Source: Clostridia bacterium UC5.1-1D10
GTDB lineage: Bacteria; Bacillota; Clostridia; Lachnospirales; Anaerotignaceae
Direction: 5' to 3'
Assembly (NCBI GenBank): GCA_001304995.1
Contig: BBZU01000004.1
Location: 1 to 64,000 of the forward strand
Length of the DNA stretch: 64,000 bases
Of this stretch, positions 27,615-38,492 are shown one piece after another. The notes beneath the pieces are model-generated. The model was not told the DNA's origin. It did no database searches and worked only from the letters and a program-made list of their open reading frames with translations. Every line of letters starts with the position of its first letter. Within the stretch, counting starts at the first letter, position 1. A program made the position numbers and the translations under genes.

Positions 27615-28866
27615 TTATTTCGTATCCGAAAGAAATTTACGCATCATGTCAAAAGGCTGTACTGGCTGGGAGAATTTCACCCGCAGTTTTTCCTGGGGAT
27701 GCGGCGCAGATTCAACAGATTCGTCAGCCTCGTTATAAATTTCTGTTACAGTTATAGAGAATGAAGGGCCTTTTGCGGGCATGACTTCAATTTCTTCTCC
27801 CACAGAGAATTTATTGCGCTGTTCGATCCATGCATAACCTTCTGCATCACTTGCTTCCTGTACCACGCCAATGAAGTCATAAGGACGGATATAGGAATTG
27901 TTGGTATAAACCTGCTGGTTGCCATCAGGTCTGCCGTAATAGAATGCGGTTGTGTAGTCGCGATGACTTGCTTTGGATACTTCATCCAGATAATACTCGC
28001 GTTTCTGTTCATATTTTGCTGGATCTTCGAAATAATCATCAATTGCCTGACGATATGCCTTGATAACTGTGCCAACATAGAAAGGAGTTTTCATTCTGCC
28101 TTCGATTTTCAGGCTGACTACGCCGGCTTCGACCAGATCAGGAATATGGTCGATCATACAAAGGTCTTTAGAATTGTAAATGTAAGTACCTCTTTCGTTT
28201 TCTTCAATGGGCATATATTCACCGGGACGTGTTTCTTCAACCAAATGGTATTTCCAACGGCAGGGATGGGCACAAGCGCCTTTATTGGCATCACGACCGC
28301 TGAGGTAATTGCTCAGCAGGCATCTGCCAGAATAAGAAATGCACATAGCACCATGAACAAAGGCTTCGATTTCCATATCCGTAGGAATTTTTTTCGCGAA
28401 TTTCGCGAATTTCACGCAGGGAAAGTTCTCTGGCAACAACCACACGTCTCGCACCCAACTGATACCACATGCGGGCACTCTGGTAGTTGGTGTTGTTTGC
28501 CTGTGTAGAAACATGGATTTCCAGATCAGGAGCCGCTTCTCTTGCCACAGCAAATACACCCAGGTCAGAAATCAGTACAGCATCAGCACCAAGTTCATAA
28601 ATTTCTTTGAAATAGTCAGCCATACCTTCAAAATCTGCATTGTGAGCAAAGATATTGGCTGTGACATATACTTTTGCACCATGTTCATGGGCAAAACGGA
28701 TCCCTTCTGCCATAGCTTCTTTATCGAAATTTTTCGCTTTTGCACGCAGGCTGTATGCTTCGCCGCCAATGTAAACGGCGTCTGCACCATACAGTACCGC
28801 GATTTTTAATTTTTCCAGATCACCGGCAGGTGCCAGCAATTCTGGTTTGATTTTATTCTGCATCAT
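27615..28866 (-). CDS. trhP: Peptidase U32-family tRNA hydroxylation protein TrhP, frameshifted
   Basis: The N-terminal half (PELLAPAGDLEKLKIAVLYG, ADAVYIGGEAYSLR) and the cysteine block YSGRCLLSNYLSGRDANKG and CAHPCRW are the U32 signature. The break is a seven-T run (28388-28394); one fewer gives REKIPTDMEIEAFVHG and a protein of about 416 residues. Directly upstream are trmR and mltG, the order seen around yrrL-yrrM-yrrN/O in B. subtilis, where TrhP makes 5-hydroxyuridine at tRNA position 34 and TrmR methylates it. This context favours TrhP over a collagenase role. Its start overlaps the end of trmR. Confidence 0.87.
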
Positions 28867-29545
28867 TTTGTTCTCCTTCTAGTGTTACAGGAATTTCTTT
28901 CTTCTTATAGCAAAGTGCCATGCCATCCCCAATGGGAATGATGGAAGTTTCCAAGGCATCATTATGTGTAATATCCCACAGGAAGTTCCGCAAGCGTTTA
29001 TGGATGGTTCTCTGCCGTCTAGGCACACTGAAACGGGTCTGCGCAATAGTGCCGCCCTGCAACACATCATCAACAATCAGCAGACCGCCAACAGGAAGCA
29101 GGCGCAGGCAGTGAGGCAGGAAATTGCCATACTGCCCTTTTGCTGCATCCAGGAAAATTACATCGTAAGGGCCTTCCAGTGTGGGCAGGATATTTGCCGC
29201 ATCGCCTTCCAGGATTTTGATTTTGTCTTCCAGTCCCATTCGTTTGATGTTTACTCTTGCGTCTTTCAGCATCACTTCAAAGCGGTCAATGGTTGTTACC
29301 GTACCGTCTTCCGGCAGGTAACAGCACATGAGTCCTGCTGAAAATCCCACAGCAGTACCGATTTCCAAAATATGTTTTGGCTTCTGCATGGTCAGAAGTA
29401 CGCTCAAAAGTCTTGCTGTTTCCAGCGGGATAATGGGTACTTCTGCCGCAATGGCTTCCCGCTGGATTTCACCCAGAACACCATCATACATAGGCTGTAC
29501 TGTGCGCAGATAGGCGTTCATGGTATCGTCTGTTACATAATTCAT
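28853..29545 (-). CDS. trmR: tRNA 5-hydroxyuridine methyltransferase TrmR (YrrM)
   Basis: 230 residues, class I SAM-dependent O-methyltransferase of the COMT-like group: ILEIGTAVGFSAGLM is the SAM-binding glycine loop, TIDRFEVM follows, and DVIFLDAAKGQYGNFLP carries the metal-binding Asp. In B. subtilis the homolog YrrM methylates 5-hydroxyuridine in tRNA to 5-methoxyuridine. The flanking mltG and trhP genes reproduce that locus, which decides the call among the many COMT-like enzymes. The end overlaps trhP by 14 bases. Confidence 0.88.
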   Translation of the reverse strand: MNYVTDDTMNAYLRTVQPMYDGVLGEIQREAIAAEVPIIPLETARLLSVLLTMQKPKHILEIGTAVGFSAGLMCCYLPEDGTVTTIDRFEVMLKDARVNIKRMGLEDKIKILEGDAANILPTLEGPYDVIFLDAAKGQYGNFLPHCLRLLPVGGLLIVDDVLQGGTIAQTRFSVPRRQRTIHKRLRNFLWDITHNDALETSIIPIGDGMALCYKKKEIPVTLEGEQNDAE

Positions 29546-29565
29546 TCTTTATTCTCTCCTCAAAA

Positions 29566-31128
29566 TTACTGTGCCAGGCTTGCCTGATATTTTTCTTTGG
29601 CAGCCAGGAATTCTTCATTGGTCTTGCAGAATACATGGTTGCTCTGACCAGCTGCTTCTACTACATAATACAAATAGTCATTATCTTCTGGATACAAAGC
29701 AGCTTTAAAGGATGCTTCACCGGGATTGGAGATAGGGCCTAAAGGCAGACCTTTGTTCAATCTGGTATTGTAAGGAGAATCTGTCTGCAAATCTGCCTGT
29801 GTCAGTTCTCCGCCTGTTTTTCCAACGGCATACAGTACAGTAGCGTCAATACCCAAAGACATATCCTGTTCCAAACGGTTATAGATTACGCCTGCTGCTC
29901 TTGCGCGTTCTTCATCCAGTGTGATTTCTTTTTCTATCATAGAAGCGATGGTAACGATTTCATCCAGTGTATGACCGCTTGCAGCCACGGCATCCTGATA
30001 TTCCTTTGTATACATCTGCTCGAAACGATCCAGCATCATGGAAATGATTTCATGAGCAGTCATATTTTCTGTCAGGAAATAAGTATCAGGGAAGAGATAG
30101 CCTTCCAGACGGTATTCACGATCCGGAAGATCCTTCAGGAAGCTGTGGGGGAATGTACCTGTGTTGGCTTCTGTGATAAATTCTTCAGCAGTGCAAATAC
30201 CTGTTTCAGCTACACGATCCGCAATCTGTTTTACAGTGTAGCCTTCTGGAATGGTCAGTTTGTTCTTCGTGCTGACTTCACCGGACTGCAGAAGCGCCAT
30301 AATCTGTGTCTGTGTCATACCTGTATCCACATCATAGGTACCCATCTGATACGTTCCGTCGTATCCGTTGATTTTACTGCTCAAACGGAATGTAAAGGTG
30401 TTGGAGATCAATCCCTGTTCCTTCAGAATATTTGCAATATCGGATGTTGTAGAGCCGGAAGGGATGGTAACGGAAACTGTTTCACCGGTCAGGTTTTCTG
30501 TACTGCCATCCATCATCATGATCCCTTTCATAAATTGGAAAGAGAAAATGCCGATCATCAGCGCAACAACAAGTACAATAAGCCCTTTGAAACCTTTTGA
30601 AAGTTTCCGTTTATGCTTTTTCGGTTTCGAGCGTTCCGTTGTGCTTCTGCTGCTTGGCTCACGATATACTGTTTCTCTGCGGGAGCTTTCTCTGTGAGAT
30701 GTATCTCTGCGAGACGAGTCTATACGGGAACTTTCTCTGCGTTCTTTGGTCGGTTCCACCTTACGATACATGGTGGTTTCCTGCAGCTCTCGTTCCATAC
30801 GACTGTTCCATTCTTCTTCTCTGGAAGCTCTGCGTGGAACATAAGTGTTTTCAAACTCAGGATCTCGCCGTGGAATTTTTGTCACACTTTCCTCTTCCAT
30901 ACGCTGAGGTTCTGCTGCCTTTTCTTCTTTGATTCTTGTACTTTCCCGTGGAGCAGAAGGACGAGCTGTGTGCTGCCCGTAATATGTGGTATTGCTTCTG
31001 TCTCTGCGGGGGAAATAAGTGGTGGAAAATTCTTCCTCCATATCTCTTTGCATCGAACGTCTTTGTTCAGGTGCCCGGCTTTGCTGCTGGCTTGCCTGTT
31101 CATCGCTTCGATTGCCATGTTCATCCAT
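29566..31128 (-). CDS. mltG: Endolytic peptidoglycan transglycosylase MltG
   Basis: About 520 residues. The first 170 are hydrophilic, Arg/Glu/Ser-rich and probably disordered in the cytoplasm; one membrane helix follows (GLIVLVVALMIGIFSFQF), then a LysM-like part and the YceG/MltG catalytic domain with IASMIEKEITLDEER (catalytic Glu) and NKGLPLGPISNPG. MltG cuts nascent glycan strands and sets their length. ATG 31128 follows GGAGG by ten bases, so the longer upstream frame is not used. The long charged tail is larger than in most homologs. Confidence 0.92.
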   Translation of the reverse strand: MDEHGNRSDEQASQQQSRAPEQRRSMQRDMEEEFSTTYFPRRDRSNTTYYGQHTARPSAPRESTRIKEEKAAEPQRMEEESVTKIPRRDPEFENTYVPRRASREEEWNSRMERELQETTMYRKVEPTKERRESSRIDSSRRDTSHRESSRRETVYREPSSRSTTERSKPKKHKRKLSKGFKGLIVLVVALMIGIFSFQFMKGIMMMDGSTENLTGETVSVTIPSGSTTSDIANILKEQGLISNTFTFRLSSKINGYDGTYQMGTYDVDTGMTQTQIMALLQSGEVSTKNKLTIPEGYTVKQIADRVAETGICTAEEFITEANTGTFPHSFLKDLPDREYRLEGYLFPDTYFLTENMTAHEIISMMLDRFEQMYTKEYQDAVAASGHTLDEIVTIASMIEKEITLDEERARAAGVIYNRLEQDMSLGIDATVLYAVGKTGGELTQADLQTDSPYNTRLNKGLPLGPISNPGEASFKAALYPEDNDYLYYVVEAAGQSNHVFCKTNEEFLAAKEKYQASLAQ

Positions 31129-31317
31129 ATCTAGTTGCCTCCTTCGATTCCTCAATCTTATTTATTATACCTTTTTCCTTCATTTCCGACAACCTTTTCT
31201 TTCTTGTTGCATCATATTTAAAAAAATCCTAAAAAACTTTGTAGATTTCCGAAGAAACTTGCAGAAAATTCCATACCTGATATAATGAAATACAGACTAA
31301 AAGCAGAGGTGTGTAAC

Positions 31318-32609
31318 ATGAATTATATGGAATCAATCAAATATCTCGAAGAAGAAGTAGGATTTGCATCTGTTCCCGGTTTATCCCGTATTCAAGCATT
31401 GCTGAAAAGACTTGACAATCCAGAAAAAAAGCTGCGCTGTATTCACGTGGCAGGAACAAATGGGAAAGGTTCTTCCGTTGCAATGCTTTCTTCTGTGCTG
31501 CGCGAAAGCGGCTGTAAAACGGCTTCTTATACGTCACCTCATCTGCATCGTTATAATGAACGTTTTGTCATCAATGGTCAGGAAATTTCTGACGAACAGT
31601 TTGCGGAGGAAATCTCTCTGATGCGTGCACATTGTGAAGCGATGGCAGCGGCAGGAGAAGATGTTCCAACTCTTTTCGAAATCGTTACAGCTGCGGCATT
31701 CCATTATTTTGCGGAACAACAGGTAGATATAGCTGTTATGGAAGTTGGATTGGGCGGAACATATGATGCGACAAACGTGATTGAAGCACCTCTTTTAAGT
31801 CTCATTATGTCCATCAGCATGGATCATATGGATTATTTGGGAAATACACTTTCTGATATTGCCCGTGAAAAATGCGGAATCATCAAGAAAAATTGCCCTG
31901 TGGTGTTGTATTCTCAGGAAAAAATAGTATATAATATGGCTAAGGAAATGGCGCAGGCTCTTTCCGCTCCTTTTTACTGCGAAACTGAAAATCAGATTTC
32001 CGTTCACAAACAGGATTTTGACGGAACCATTTTTTCCGTGAAAAATCATCTTATTGATTATCAAGAAATGACACTGCCTCTTTCGGGCGATTACCAAATT
32101 TCCAACTGTATAACAGTATTGAATGCCTGTGCGATTTTGCAGCAGCTTGGACTGCCTTTGACAGAAGAAACCATTCGCAGAGGAATTTTGCATGCTTCTT
32201 GGAATGGACGCATGGAAGTTGTGAAAAAGCATCCTCTTGTGCTTTTGGATGGTGCGCACAACGCAGATGGTATTGCGAAATTGGCACAGTCTTTGCCCCA
32301 TTATGTGAATGGGAAAAAATCACATTGGTGCTTGGTGTACTGGGCGATAAAGAATATCCGCTTATGTTGTCAGAAATTTTCCCTTTGATTCATCAAGCTG
32401 TTCTGACGGAACCTTTGAGTGAGAGAAAACTGGATTTGGGATCTCTTGCAAAGGCAACAGCCCATTTTCATAAACCAGTGATACTGGAAAAAGAAATTCC
32501 GCGTGCTTTTGACCGCGCACTGGAAATAACAGATTCGGAAGACATGATTCTGTGCTGCGGTTCTTTATACATGATTGGCGAAATTCGAGAATATATACTT
32601 TCATTGTGA
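31318..32609 (+). CDS. folC: Folylpolyglutamate/dihydrofolate synthase FolC, frameshifted
   Basis: Mur-ligase-like enzyme adding glutamate to folates. P-loop HVAGTNGKGSSVAML, then TSPHLHRYNERF and DGAHNADG are diagnostic. The six-A run 32314-32319 lacks one A; adding it links NGKK to ITLVLGVLGDKEYPLML and gives about 430 residues. ATG 31318 has AGAGGTG upstream. Divergent from mltG; followed by two small co-directional genes. Confidence 0.92.
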
Positions 32610-32625
32610 TTGGAGGAATATATAG

Positions 32626-32796
32626 ATGTTGAACTTTAAAGAAGAATTGAAAAAATACCAGCCTTTGATGGAGCTGGATGATATACAAAGTGCCTTGCAG
32701 CCTTCTCAGATGCAGGATCTGCTGGACATTTTACAGCATATTGCAAAAGAAAACAAACCACAGGATCCCTCTGCCAGCCAGGCTGAGGAAGCGTAA
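32626..32796 (+). CDS. 56-residue hypothetical acidic protein
   Basis: Reads MLNFKEELKKYQPLMELDDI and ends SQAEEA. GGAGG at about 32612 precedes the ATG, and the stop lies 15 bases before the next start, so it is well set in the folC transcript. Amphipathic helices (SQMQDLLDILQHIAKEN) and no membrane part. Similar short proteins next to zinc-ribbon/TPR genes occur in Clostridia; role unknown. Confidence 0.65.
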   Translation: MLNFKEELKKYQPLMELDDIQSALQPSQMQDLLDILQHIAKENKPQDPSASQAEEA

Positions 32797-32811
32797 AGGA
32801 GTCGATGGATT

Positions 32812-34219
32812 ATGAAATGCCCTAACTGTGGCAATATTGTTCCAAATGGCTTTCTCTGCCCTTCCTGCGGTGTAGATACATATATCTTTAAAAAAGCACG
32901 AAACGCTTCTATCCGTTTATATAATGACGGTTTGGAAGCGGCTTTGGCGCAGGATCTTTCTGCTGCGGCAACCTTATTGGAACAGAGTATTTTATTTGAT
33001 AAAAATAACTATCAGGCACGGAATCTGCTGGGATTGGTCTACGCAGAAACGGGACGTATGGCAGACGCGTTGAAGCATTGGATTGTCAGCAACTCTCTGG
33101 TCAGTGAAAATAATCCCGCTGCCGGATATATTGAATATTTGCAGAAGCATGCCAGAGAAATGGATCAGTACAATGATGCTGTGCGCCTGTATAATCAGGC
33201 ACTGCATTACCTCCATCAGGGAAGTGATGATCTTGCCATCATTCAGCTGAAGAAAAGTCTGGATTTAAGCCCAGGCTTTATTGATGCCAATAACTTGATG
33301 ACTTTGTGTTGTCTGATGGAACATAATGAAAAGCGTGCTCAGCACTTTATAGATGCGGTATTGCGTAAAGATGTAAATAACCCCATTGCCCTTCGATATA
33401 GTCAGGAACTTGGTAAGGAACGCAGGGGTTCTGTTGGCAAGCAGAAAAAACGTGCCTCCGGTGCTGAAGTTGCACAGGGTATATCTGTGAAAAAACAGAT
33501 AGTGCGCCTCCTATGCCCCGCTATAAACGTTCTGAAAAGAAAAAAATTGGCGCATTGGAACATCGTGATCTGATTGCTTTTGGTGTAGGTATTGTAGCAA
33601 CTGCCCTTGTTTTGCTGGTTCTTGTTTTGCCCGCGATCAATGAAAATAAAGATAAAACCATTGAAACATTGCAGGCGCAAGTAGAAAGTTATCAGGCGAA
33701 ACAAATATGACGCCAGAAGAAGTTTTGGCAATGCGTGAAAAAGTAACAACACTGGAAGCAGAAAATAAACAGCTGCGCAGCGAAGAAACAAAACAGGCCA
33801 ATCTGGAATTATTAGAAACAGCAGTTTCTCAGCTGAACGACAAGAAGTTTGAAGAATGTGTTGCTACATTGGACAGCATTGAAACAGTTGGATTCAGTGA
33901 GGAAGATTTGCAAAAATACGAATCTGTGAAAACACAGGCATATCCGCAGGCGGCAAATTCCTTATATACAAAAGGTAAAAGCGAATTTTTGAGCAACAAT
34001 TTTACAGATGCAAAGCCTTATCTGGAAAAATGCCTGAATTATACATCATCAGAAAACTTTATTGATGACACCTATTATTATTTAGGAAAAATCGCTGAGG
34101 AAGAAAAGAATACTGCGAAAGCAAAAGAGTATTACGAAAAAATCAAGTCTTTGTATCCAGACTCCAATCAGATTGAAAATGTAAATTTGGCATTGGAAAA
34201 TCTGAATAGCACAACATAA
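32812..34219 (+). CDS. Zinc-ribbon TPR membrane protein, two frameshifts
   Basis: Starts with a zinc ribbon (CPNCGNIVPNGFLCPSCG), then TPR-like helices (residues about 30-200), one membrane helix (FGVGIVATALVLLVLVLP), a coiled coil and a second TPR block (YYYLGKIAEEEKNTAKAKEY). The frame breaks at the six-A run 33490-33495 (one more A gives VKKTDSAPPMPRYKRSEK) and at AAA 33703-33705 (one more A gives QAKQNMTPEEVLAM). Joined it has about 470 residues with cytoplasmic and extracytoplasmic TPR parts, suggesting a scaffold across the membrane. No reaction assigned. Confidence 0.72.
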
Positions 34220-34242
34220 ACAATACTTTTTTAACAACAGCC

Positions 34243-34289
34243 AAAGAGGTCATTCCTTTCCGTTATGAAACTGGGGAATGGCCTTTTTG
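34243..34289 (+). terminator. Terminator after the TPR gene
   Basis: AGGTCATTCC pairs with GGAATGGCCT (one G-U), followed by TTTTT. Confidence 0.8.
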
Positions 34290-34470
34290 TATGTTGCTTC
34301 AATTTGCATGTTATTGTATAAATAACTTTTTGCTACTCAAAATGAGATTATGATAACTTTCCTAGATTTGTACTGGAAATGCTTTACAGAGCAGCTTTTA
34401 TTGACTATATATACAGCATGCTGCACAATAATTGTGATCATAAGCATATGATTCAGAAAGGAAGGATTTT

Positions 34471-34921
34471 ATGGTTTATGAAAATGCGCATCAGTTAGGG
34501 CGTTTGATTTTAAAAATTGGCAAATACCCTCATTAAAAATAGAAATCGTCATCTGAAAGCCCTTGACTTGACTACCAGCCAGGCTGATAGCCTCCAATTT
34601 TTTCTGGCAAATCCTCAGAGTACAGTCACAGATTTAAAAGATTACTTGGAAATCACCCATCAAACGGCCCGTGGTCTTGCGCAAAGGATAGAAGAAAAAG
34701 GATTGGTCACTCCCTCCCCTTCTTCGATAGATGGACGGTGCCGTACCATTTCTCCCACGGAAAAAGGAATGGAGCTTGGCAGAACAATGGCACATAATCG
34801 AGAGCGAACTGTTATGAGATTATTGTCCGGTATGACGGAAGAAGAGCAAGAGATATTTTATCGCCTTTTACAAACCGCTTACGAAAATATCAAAAACGAA
34901 GAAAAGGAGATGCTGTCATGA
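34471..34921 (+). CDS. MarR family regulator, frameshifted near start
   Basis: Winged-helix repressor: LTTSQADSLQFFLANPQSTV, then HQTARGLAQRIEEKGLV and the wing SSIDGRCRTISPTEKG. ATG 34471 has AAAGGAAGG and reads MVYENAHQLGRLILKI; one G too many in GG 34519-34520 breaks it, and removing it joins to ANTLIKNRNRHLKALDL. The stop overlaps the MATE gene start (ATGA), so this is a MarR-pump pair in which the regulator probably represses the operon until a pump substrate binds. Confidence 0.85.
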
Positions 34922-36282
34922 ATGCTTCAGATCGCACTGCCATTTTCGAAACGTTGCCTGTTCACCAGGCTGTATATAAACAAATCATTCCTGCGATTGT
35001 CAGTCAAATGATTGCACTGATATATAATTTGGCAGACACTTATTTTGTAGGTATGCTCAATGATCCTCATCAAACGGCCGCCATCACCATTGCCGCCCCT
35101 TCATTTGTTATGCTGACTGCCATTTCCAATCTGTTTGGTGTCGGAGGTGCCAGTACCATTGCCAGGGCATTGGGGAAAAAGCAGCTATTACGTGCAAAAC
35201 AGATTGCTTCCGTTTCTTTTTGGGGAGGACTTATATGCGCATGTATGTTTTCGGTTGTCTTTTTCCTTATGGCCCGACCCATTCTCTTTCTTTGTGGAGC
35301 GGCGGAAGAAACATTTGCCCTTACAATGGGATACGCAAAATATGTGGTTATTCTGGGTGGCCCATTTACTGTATTGAATACACTTCTTGCGAACCTCATT
35401 CGAGCGGAAGGCAGCGCCGCTTTAGCCTCCTTCGGCGTTTCTTTGGGCGGTATTATCAATATCATTCTAGATCCATTATTTGTATTGCCACAGTTTATTG
35501 GTTTGGGTGCTATTGGTGCAGGTATGGCAACAGCACTTTCTAATGTTTTAGCAACAGCATTTTTCATTCTTTCTTTATATCGTATGAGGAAAAGCTCTGT
35601 GATCCATATTAATCCTCAATATCTCCGTTATGCCAAATTGCATTTAAAAAGCATTTTGTCCGTTGGATTTCCTTCCGCTGTCCAATATGCTCTGACTGTT
35701 GTAGCCATCGCTGCACAAGCGAAATTTGTATCAAAATATGCCACAGAAGCTGTTGCAGCATTAGGTATCGTTAAAAAATTGGATCAGTTGCCGCTTTATT
35801 TTTCCATTGGCGTCTCTAGCGGTCTGCTTCCCCTATTGGCTTACAATTATGCCTCTGGCAACCAAATCAGAAGACGGAAATCTTTTCGTTTTGGCTGTAT
35901 GATTTCTTTTTCCTTTTCTATGCTCTGCCTGATCTGTTATGAGTTGTTTGCACCACAGCTCTCAGCTCTGTTTATTGAAGACGCAACAACCATTGCATAT
36001 AGTACTGGCTTTTTGCGGAGAATGGTAACAGCAATGCCCATGATGTCCCTGTGCTATCCGATGATTATCCAGTTTCAGGCAATGGGGAAAGTAAAAGAAT
36101 CTCTCATTACTTCTGTATTGAGAAAAGGTGTTTTGGATATTCCCCTGCTCTTTTTCATGGATTGGCTGATGCCTCTTTACGGGTGCATGTGGGTACAGCC
36201 TATTGTGGATTCCATTTCCTTGGTTGTGGCAGGAACATTGTATTTCCGTTTAAAAGGAAAAGAAGGAACGACGCAAATATAA
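34918..36282 (+). CDS. MATE family efflux transporter
   Basis: 454 residues, twelve predicted helices. NLADTYFVGMLNDP and ATALSNVLATAFFI with the paired half-repeats are typical of the MATE family that exports cationic drugs by Na+ or H+ antiport. Translationally coupled to the marR gene before it and closed by a strong terminator. It is intact, unlike the other MATE gene at 6510-7894, and not closely similar to it. Confidence 0.92.
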   Translation: MNASDRTAIFETLPVHQAVYKQIIPAIVSQMIALIYNLADTYFVGMLNDPHQTAAITIAAPSFVMLTAISNLFGVGGASTIARALGKKQLLRAKQIASVSFWGGLICACMFSVVFFLMARPILFLCGAAEETFALTMGYAKYVVILGGPFTVLNTLLANLIRAEGSAALASFGVSLGGIINIILDPLFVLPQFIGLGAIGAGMATALSNVLATAFFILSLYRMRKSSVIHINPQYLRYAKLHLKSILSVGFPSAVQYALTVVAIAAQAKFVSKYATEAVAALGIVKKLDQLPLYFSIGVSSGLLPLLAYNYASGNQIRRRKSFRFGCMISFSFSMLCLICYELFAPQLSALFIEDATTIAYSTGFLRRMVTAMPMMSLCYPMIIQFQAMGKVKESLITSVLRKGVLDIPLLFFMDWLMPLYGCMWVQPIVDSISLVVAGTLYFRLKGKEGTTQI

Positions 36283-36334
36283 AAAGAACTTTTTGTTGGT
36301 AATTCTCATTGTACTGAATCGCTGATATTTATAT

Positions 36335-36373
36335 AAAAAACTCCTATGCTATATAAAAGCATAGGAGTTTTTT
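36335..36373. terminator. Strong bidirectional terminator
   Basis: AAAAAACTCCTATGCT pairs with AGCATAGGAGTTTTTT, a 16-bp stem with A/T tracts on both sides, between the convergent MATE gene and the secreted protein gene. Confidence 0.88.
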
Positions 36374-36409
36374 ATGATAGATTTGAACACATCACAGAAA
36401 TTCCCCCAC

Positions 36410-36883
36410 TTATTCTCTGTGTGTTGTTTGATATGCAATGTCATCGAGTCTTTGCTTTATGATGGCTTCATATTGAATTTCCTCTACGGTTTTTGACAGA
36501 AATTCCTCTGAAGGTTTAAAGCCAAGAAAAGGTAGTATCCCTTTAACTTGCTGTTCGTCCAATTGATGCAGATATTCTGCGCAATAGAATTGAATGTCAT
36601 TATAATTTGGCAACTTTGCAAGTTCAGGATCTGCATTATCATACATACAGACATCTGTAACATACGCCATGTATTTTTTGCTGCCAAATCTAATTTCAGG
36701 ATGCTTTTCATTTAGATAAGCAATCAGATCCTTTTGCAGACTTCCCATTGTGGGACTATCTGTTGATATAGAAGTTGTGTCTGCCGTAGCATTGTCCTTT
36801 TCTGTTACTGCATGCATGGCAGTCATAATCGTTCCAACAGCTAATACTGCAAAGATTATCCGATTCCTGTAAGAATGCTTCAT
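36410..36883 (-). CDS. Hypothetical secreted protein
   Basis: 157 residues. A basic start and hydrophobic stretch (IIFAVLAVGTIMTAMHAV) form a signal peptide or anchor; a Thr/Ser-rich linker leads to a small helical domain with no motif I know. It follows the blaI-blaR-type pair on the same strand, 160 bases after it, so it may be a target of that regulatory system, but nothing in it resembles a beta-lactamase. Confidence 0.6.
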   Translation of the reverse strand: MKHSYRNRIIFAVLAVGTIMTAMHAVTEKDNATADTTSISTDSPTMGSLQKDLIAYLNEKHPEIRFGSKKYMAYVTDVCMYDNADPELAKLPNYNDIQFYCAEYLHQLDEQQVKGILPFLGFKPSEEFLSKTVEEIQYEAIIKQRLDDIAYQTTHRE

Positions 36884-37043
36884 AAAAATACTCCTTTAGC
36901 AACTTGCATAAAAAATACTGGATGCACTATATGGTTACATCTCTTCTACATGTCATTTCTGTATCATATTCCCCCTATACAAAATACAGCTGACATTCAT
37001 TATAATACGCTTGTCGTGCATCCAGTTCTTTAACATAGTTTTG

Positions 37044-38122
37044 TTATTCTTCTGCGGGCAGCGATACTATTTCAAAATCATTGGCATCAAATATCACTGC
37101 TTGATTGGAAAAGAACATATTTACAGGGATATCGGCTTCTTTTGCGACGATATTGCTGCAAACCAAAGAAATCACTGCCAATGATATAGCTACTACCTTT
37201 CCATATGCAGCAACATTCTTTTTCCCTCTTAATACTTCCAGAATTCTTCGCTTATAGTTTTTTATGCTCGTCTCGCTGTAATATACGCAGTAGAAATGAC
37301 TGAGCTGTGCAGTATTTTCCAGCTCCAATGATTTGATAATCAGACTGGCATACTTTTTCCTTTGTCTTTCATCAAAATTCTCTGTTACTGCCTCATCGCA
37401 TGCAATTTCTATCCAGGCGGAGAGATTTTCTTTTAAAAGGAAATATAACGGGTTGAACCAGTTTAGACAGCTAAAAACCAGTATGATAACTTTTCTGGCT
37501 ACGTCGTTTCGCAAAGCATGGCAATATTCATGTCGCAAAATGAAATCAATTTCCTCTGCATCCAGTGTGTTTATCATAATTGCCGGTATCACAATATATT
37601 TCTGTTTGATGCCTACGGTAAAAGGGCTTTGTGTATCATTGCTTCCAACCAGTAGTACATCTTTTTTTGTTGTTCTTTTCTGATGTTTTTAAATATCTCT
37701 AACCAAATGTCACTTTCTATTTGAAAACTTTTCCCCTTTATTCTTGAAATTGTATACACATATAAGATGGCTTTTGTGATGAAAAAAAGGAGTACACCCA
37801 CAAACCATATATGATCTATGCAGTCCGTAAACGGAAAAGTACTTCTCCAATAGGCTGCAAAATTGCTGCATAAATCCGCCCCTTCCAGTATCACAAGATC
37901 ATAATGCGTAAAACAGTATTCGCTGCCATCCGATATGGATACTGGAAAATAAAACGGGATAACAAAGGAAAGCAGTACCACTGTATTGATGAATACCATA
38001 AATCTGGCAGATGTAATCCGAAAGATCAATTTTTCAGACAGTAAATAGATACTGCTTGCAATAAACCCGCCAATAGAAAGCAATAAAACAGATACAAAGG
38101 CTCTATTTATGATTAAGTCCAT
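37044..38122 (-). CDS. BlaR1-type M56 membrane peptidase, frameshifted
   Basis: The N-terminal part has three to four membrane helices; after the break, IDFILRHEYCHALRND carries the HExxH zinc motif (HEYCH) of M56 peptidases, and EIACDEAVTENF gives the downstream ligand. One A missing from the seven-base run 37662-37668 separates the halves; adding it gives KKDVLLVGSNDTQSPFTVG. The C-terminal penicillin-sensor domain of classical BlaR1/MecR1 is absent: the protein ends about 30 residues after a last membrane helix. It would cleave the BlaI-like repressor in response to an unknown envelope signal. ATG 38122 overlaps the blaI end. Confidence 0.85.
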
Positions 38123-38480
38123 CAAACCAGTCCTTTAAATCCTGTATTTCGTTTTCACTGAGCTTTTTTCACTGGAAAAGGCAGCCAAAAAATTCTTCAA
38201 AGACCCCTTAAAATTTTGACTGCAAAAAGTGATCAGCTTCTTTTGCGTAAAACTGCTCTTTGCTTAGCAAAGGAAAATAATATAAGCTCTTCCCCTTTTT
38301 TGATGCAGAAACAATCCCCTTTGTTTCCAATCTTTTCAAAAATGTTCCGACTGTCTGATGTGTCCAATTTTCCCCGTCATCGTTCAATGCTGCAACCACA
38401 TCAGCAACAGAAATCATATGCCCGCACGCCCAAAGTTTTTCCATGACCTTCATTTCAGAATCACTGATACTTATGTTCAC
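38103..38480 (-). CDS. BlaI/MecI family repressor, frameshifted
   Basis: ISDSEMKVMEKLWACGHMIS and WTHQTVGTFLKRLETKGIV are the BlaI/MecI winged-helix domain. The C-terminal dimer part needs two corrections: one T fewer at 38210-38213 (then QSKFKGSLKNFLAAF) and one A more at 38164-38169 (then SEKKLSENEIQDLKDWFDG), giving about 125 residues, the family length. The peptidase gene overlaps it by 20 bases. Two near-identical operators cover its promoter, so it represses itself and the peptidase. Confidence 0.87.
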
Positions 38481-38492
38481 ACACCTCCTTTA

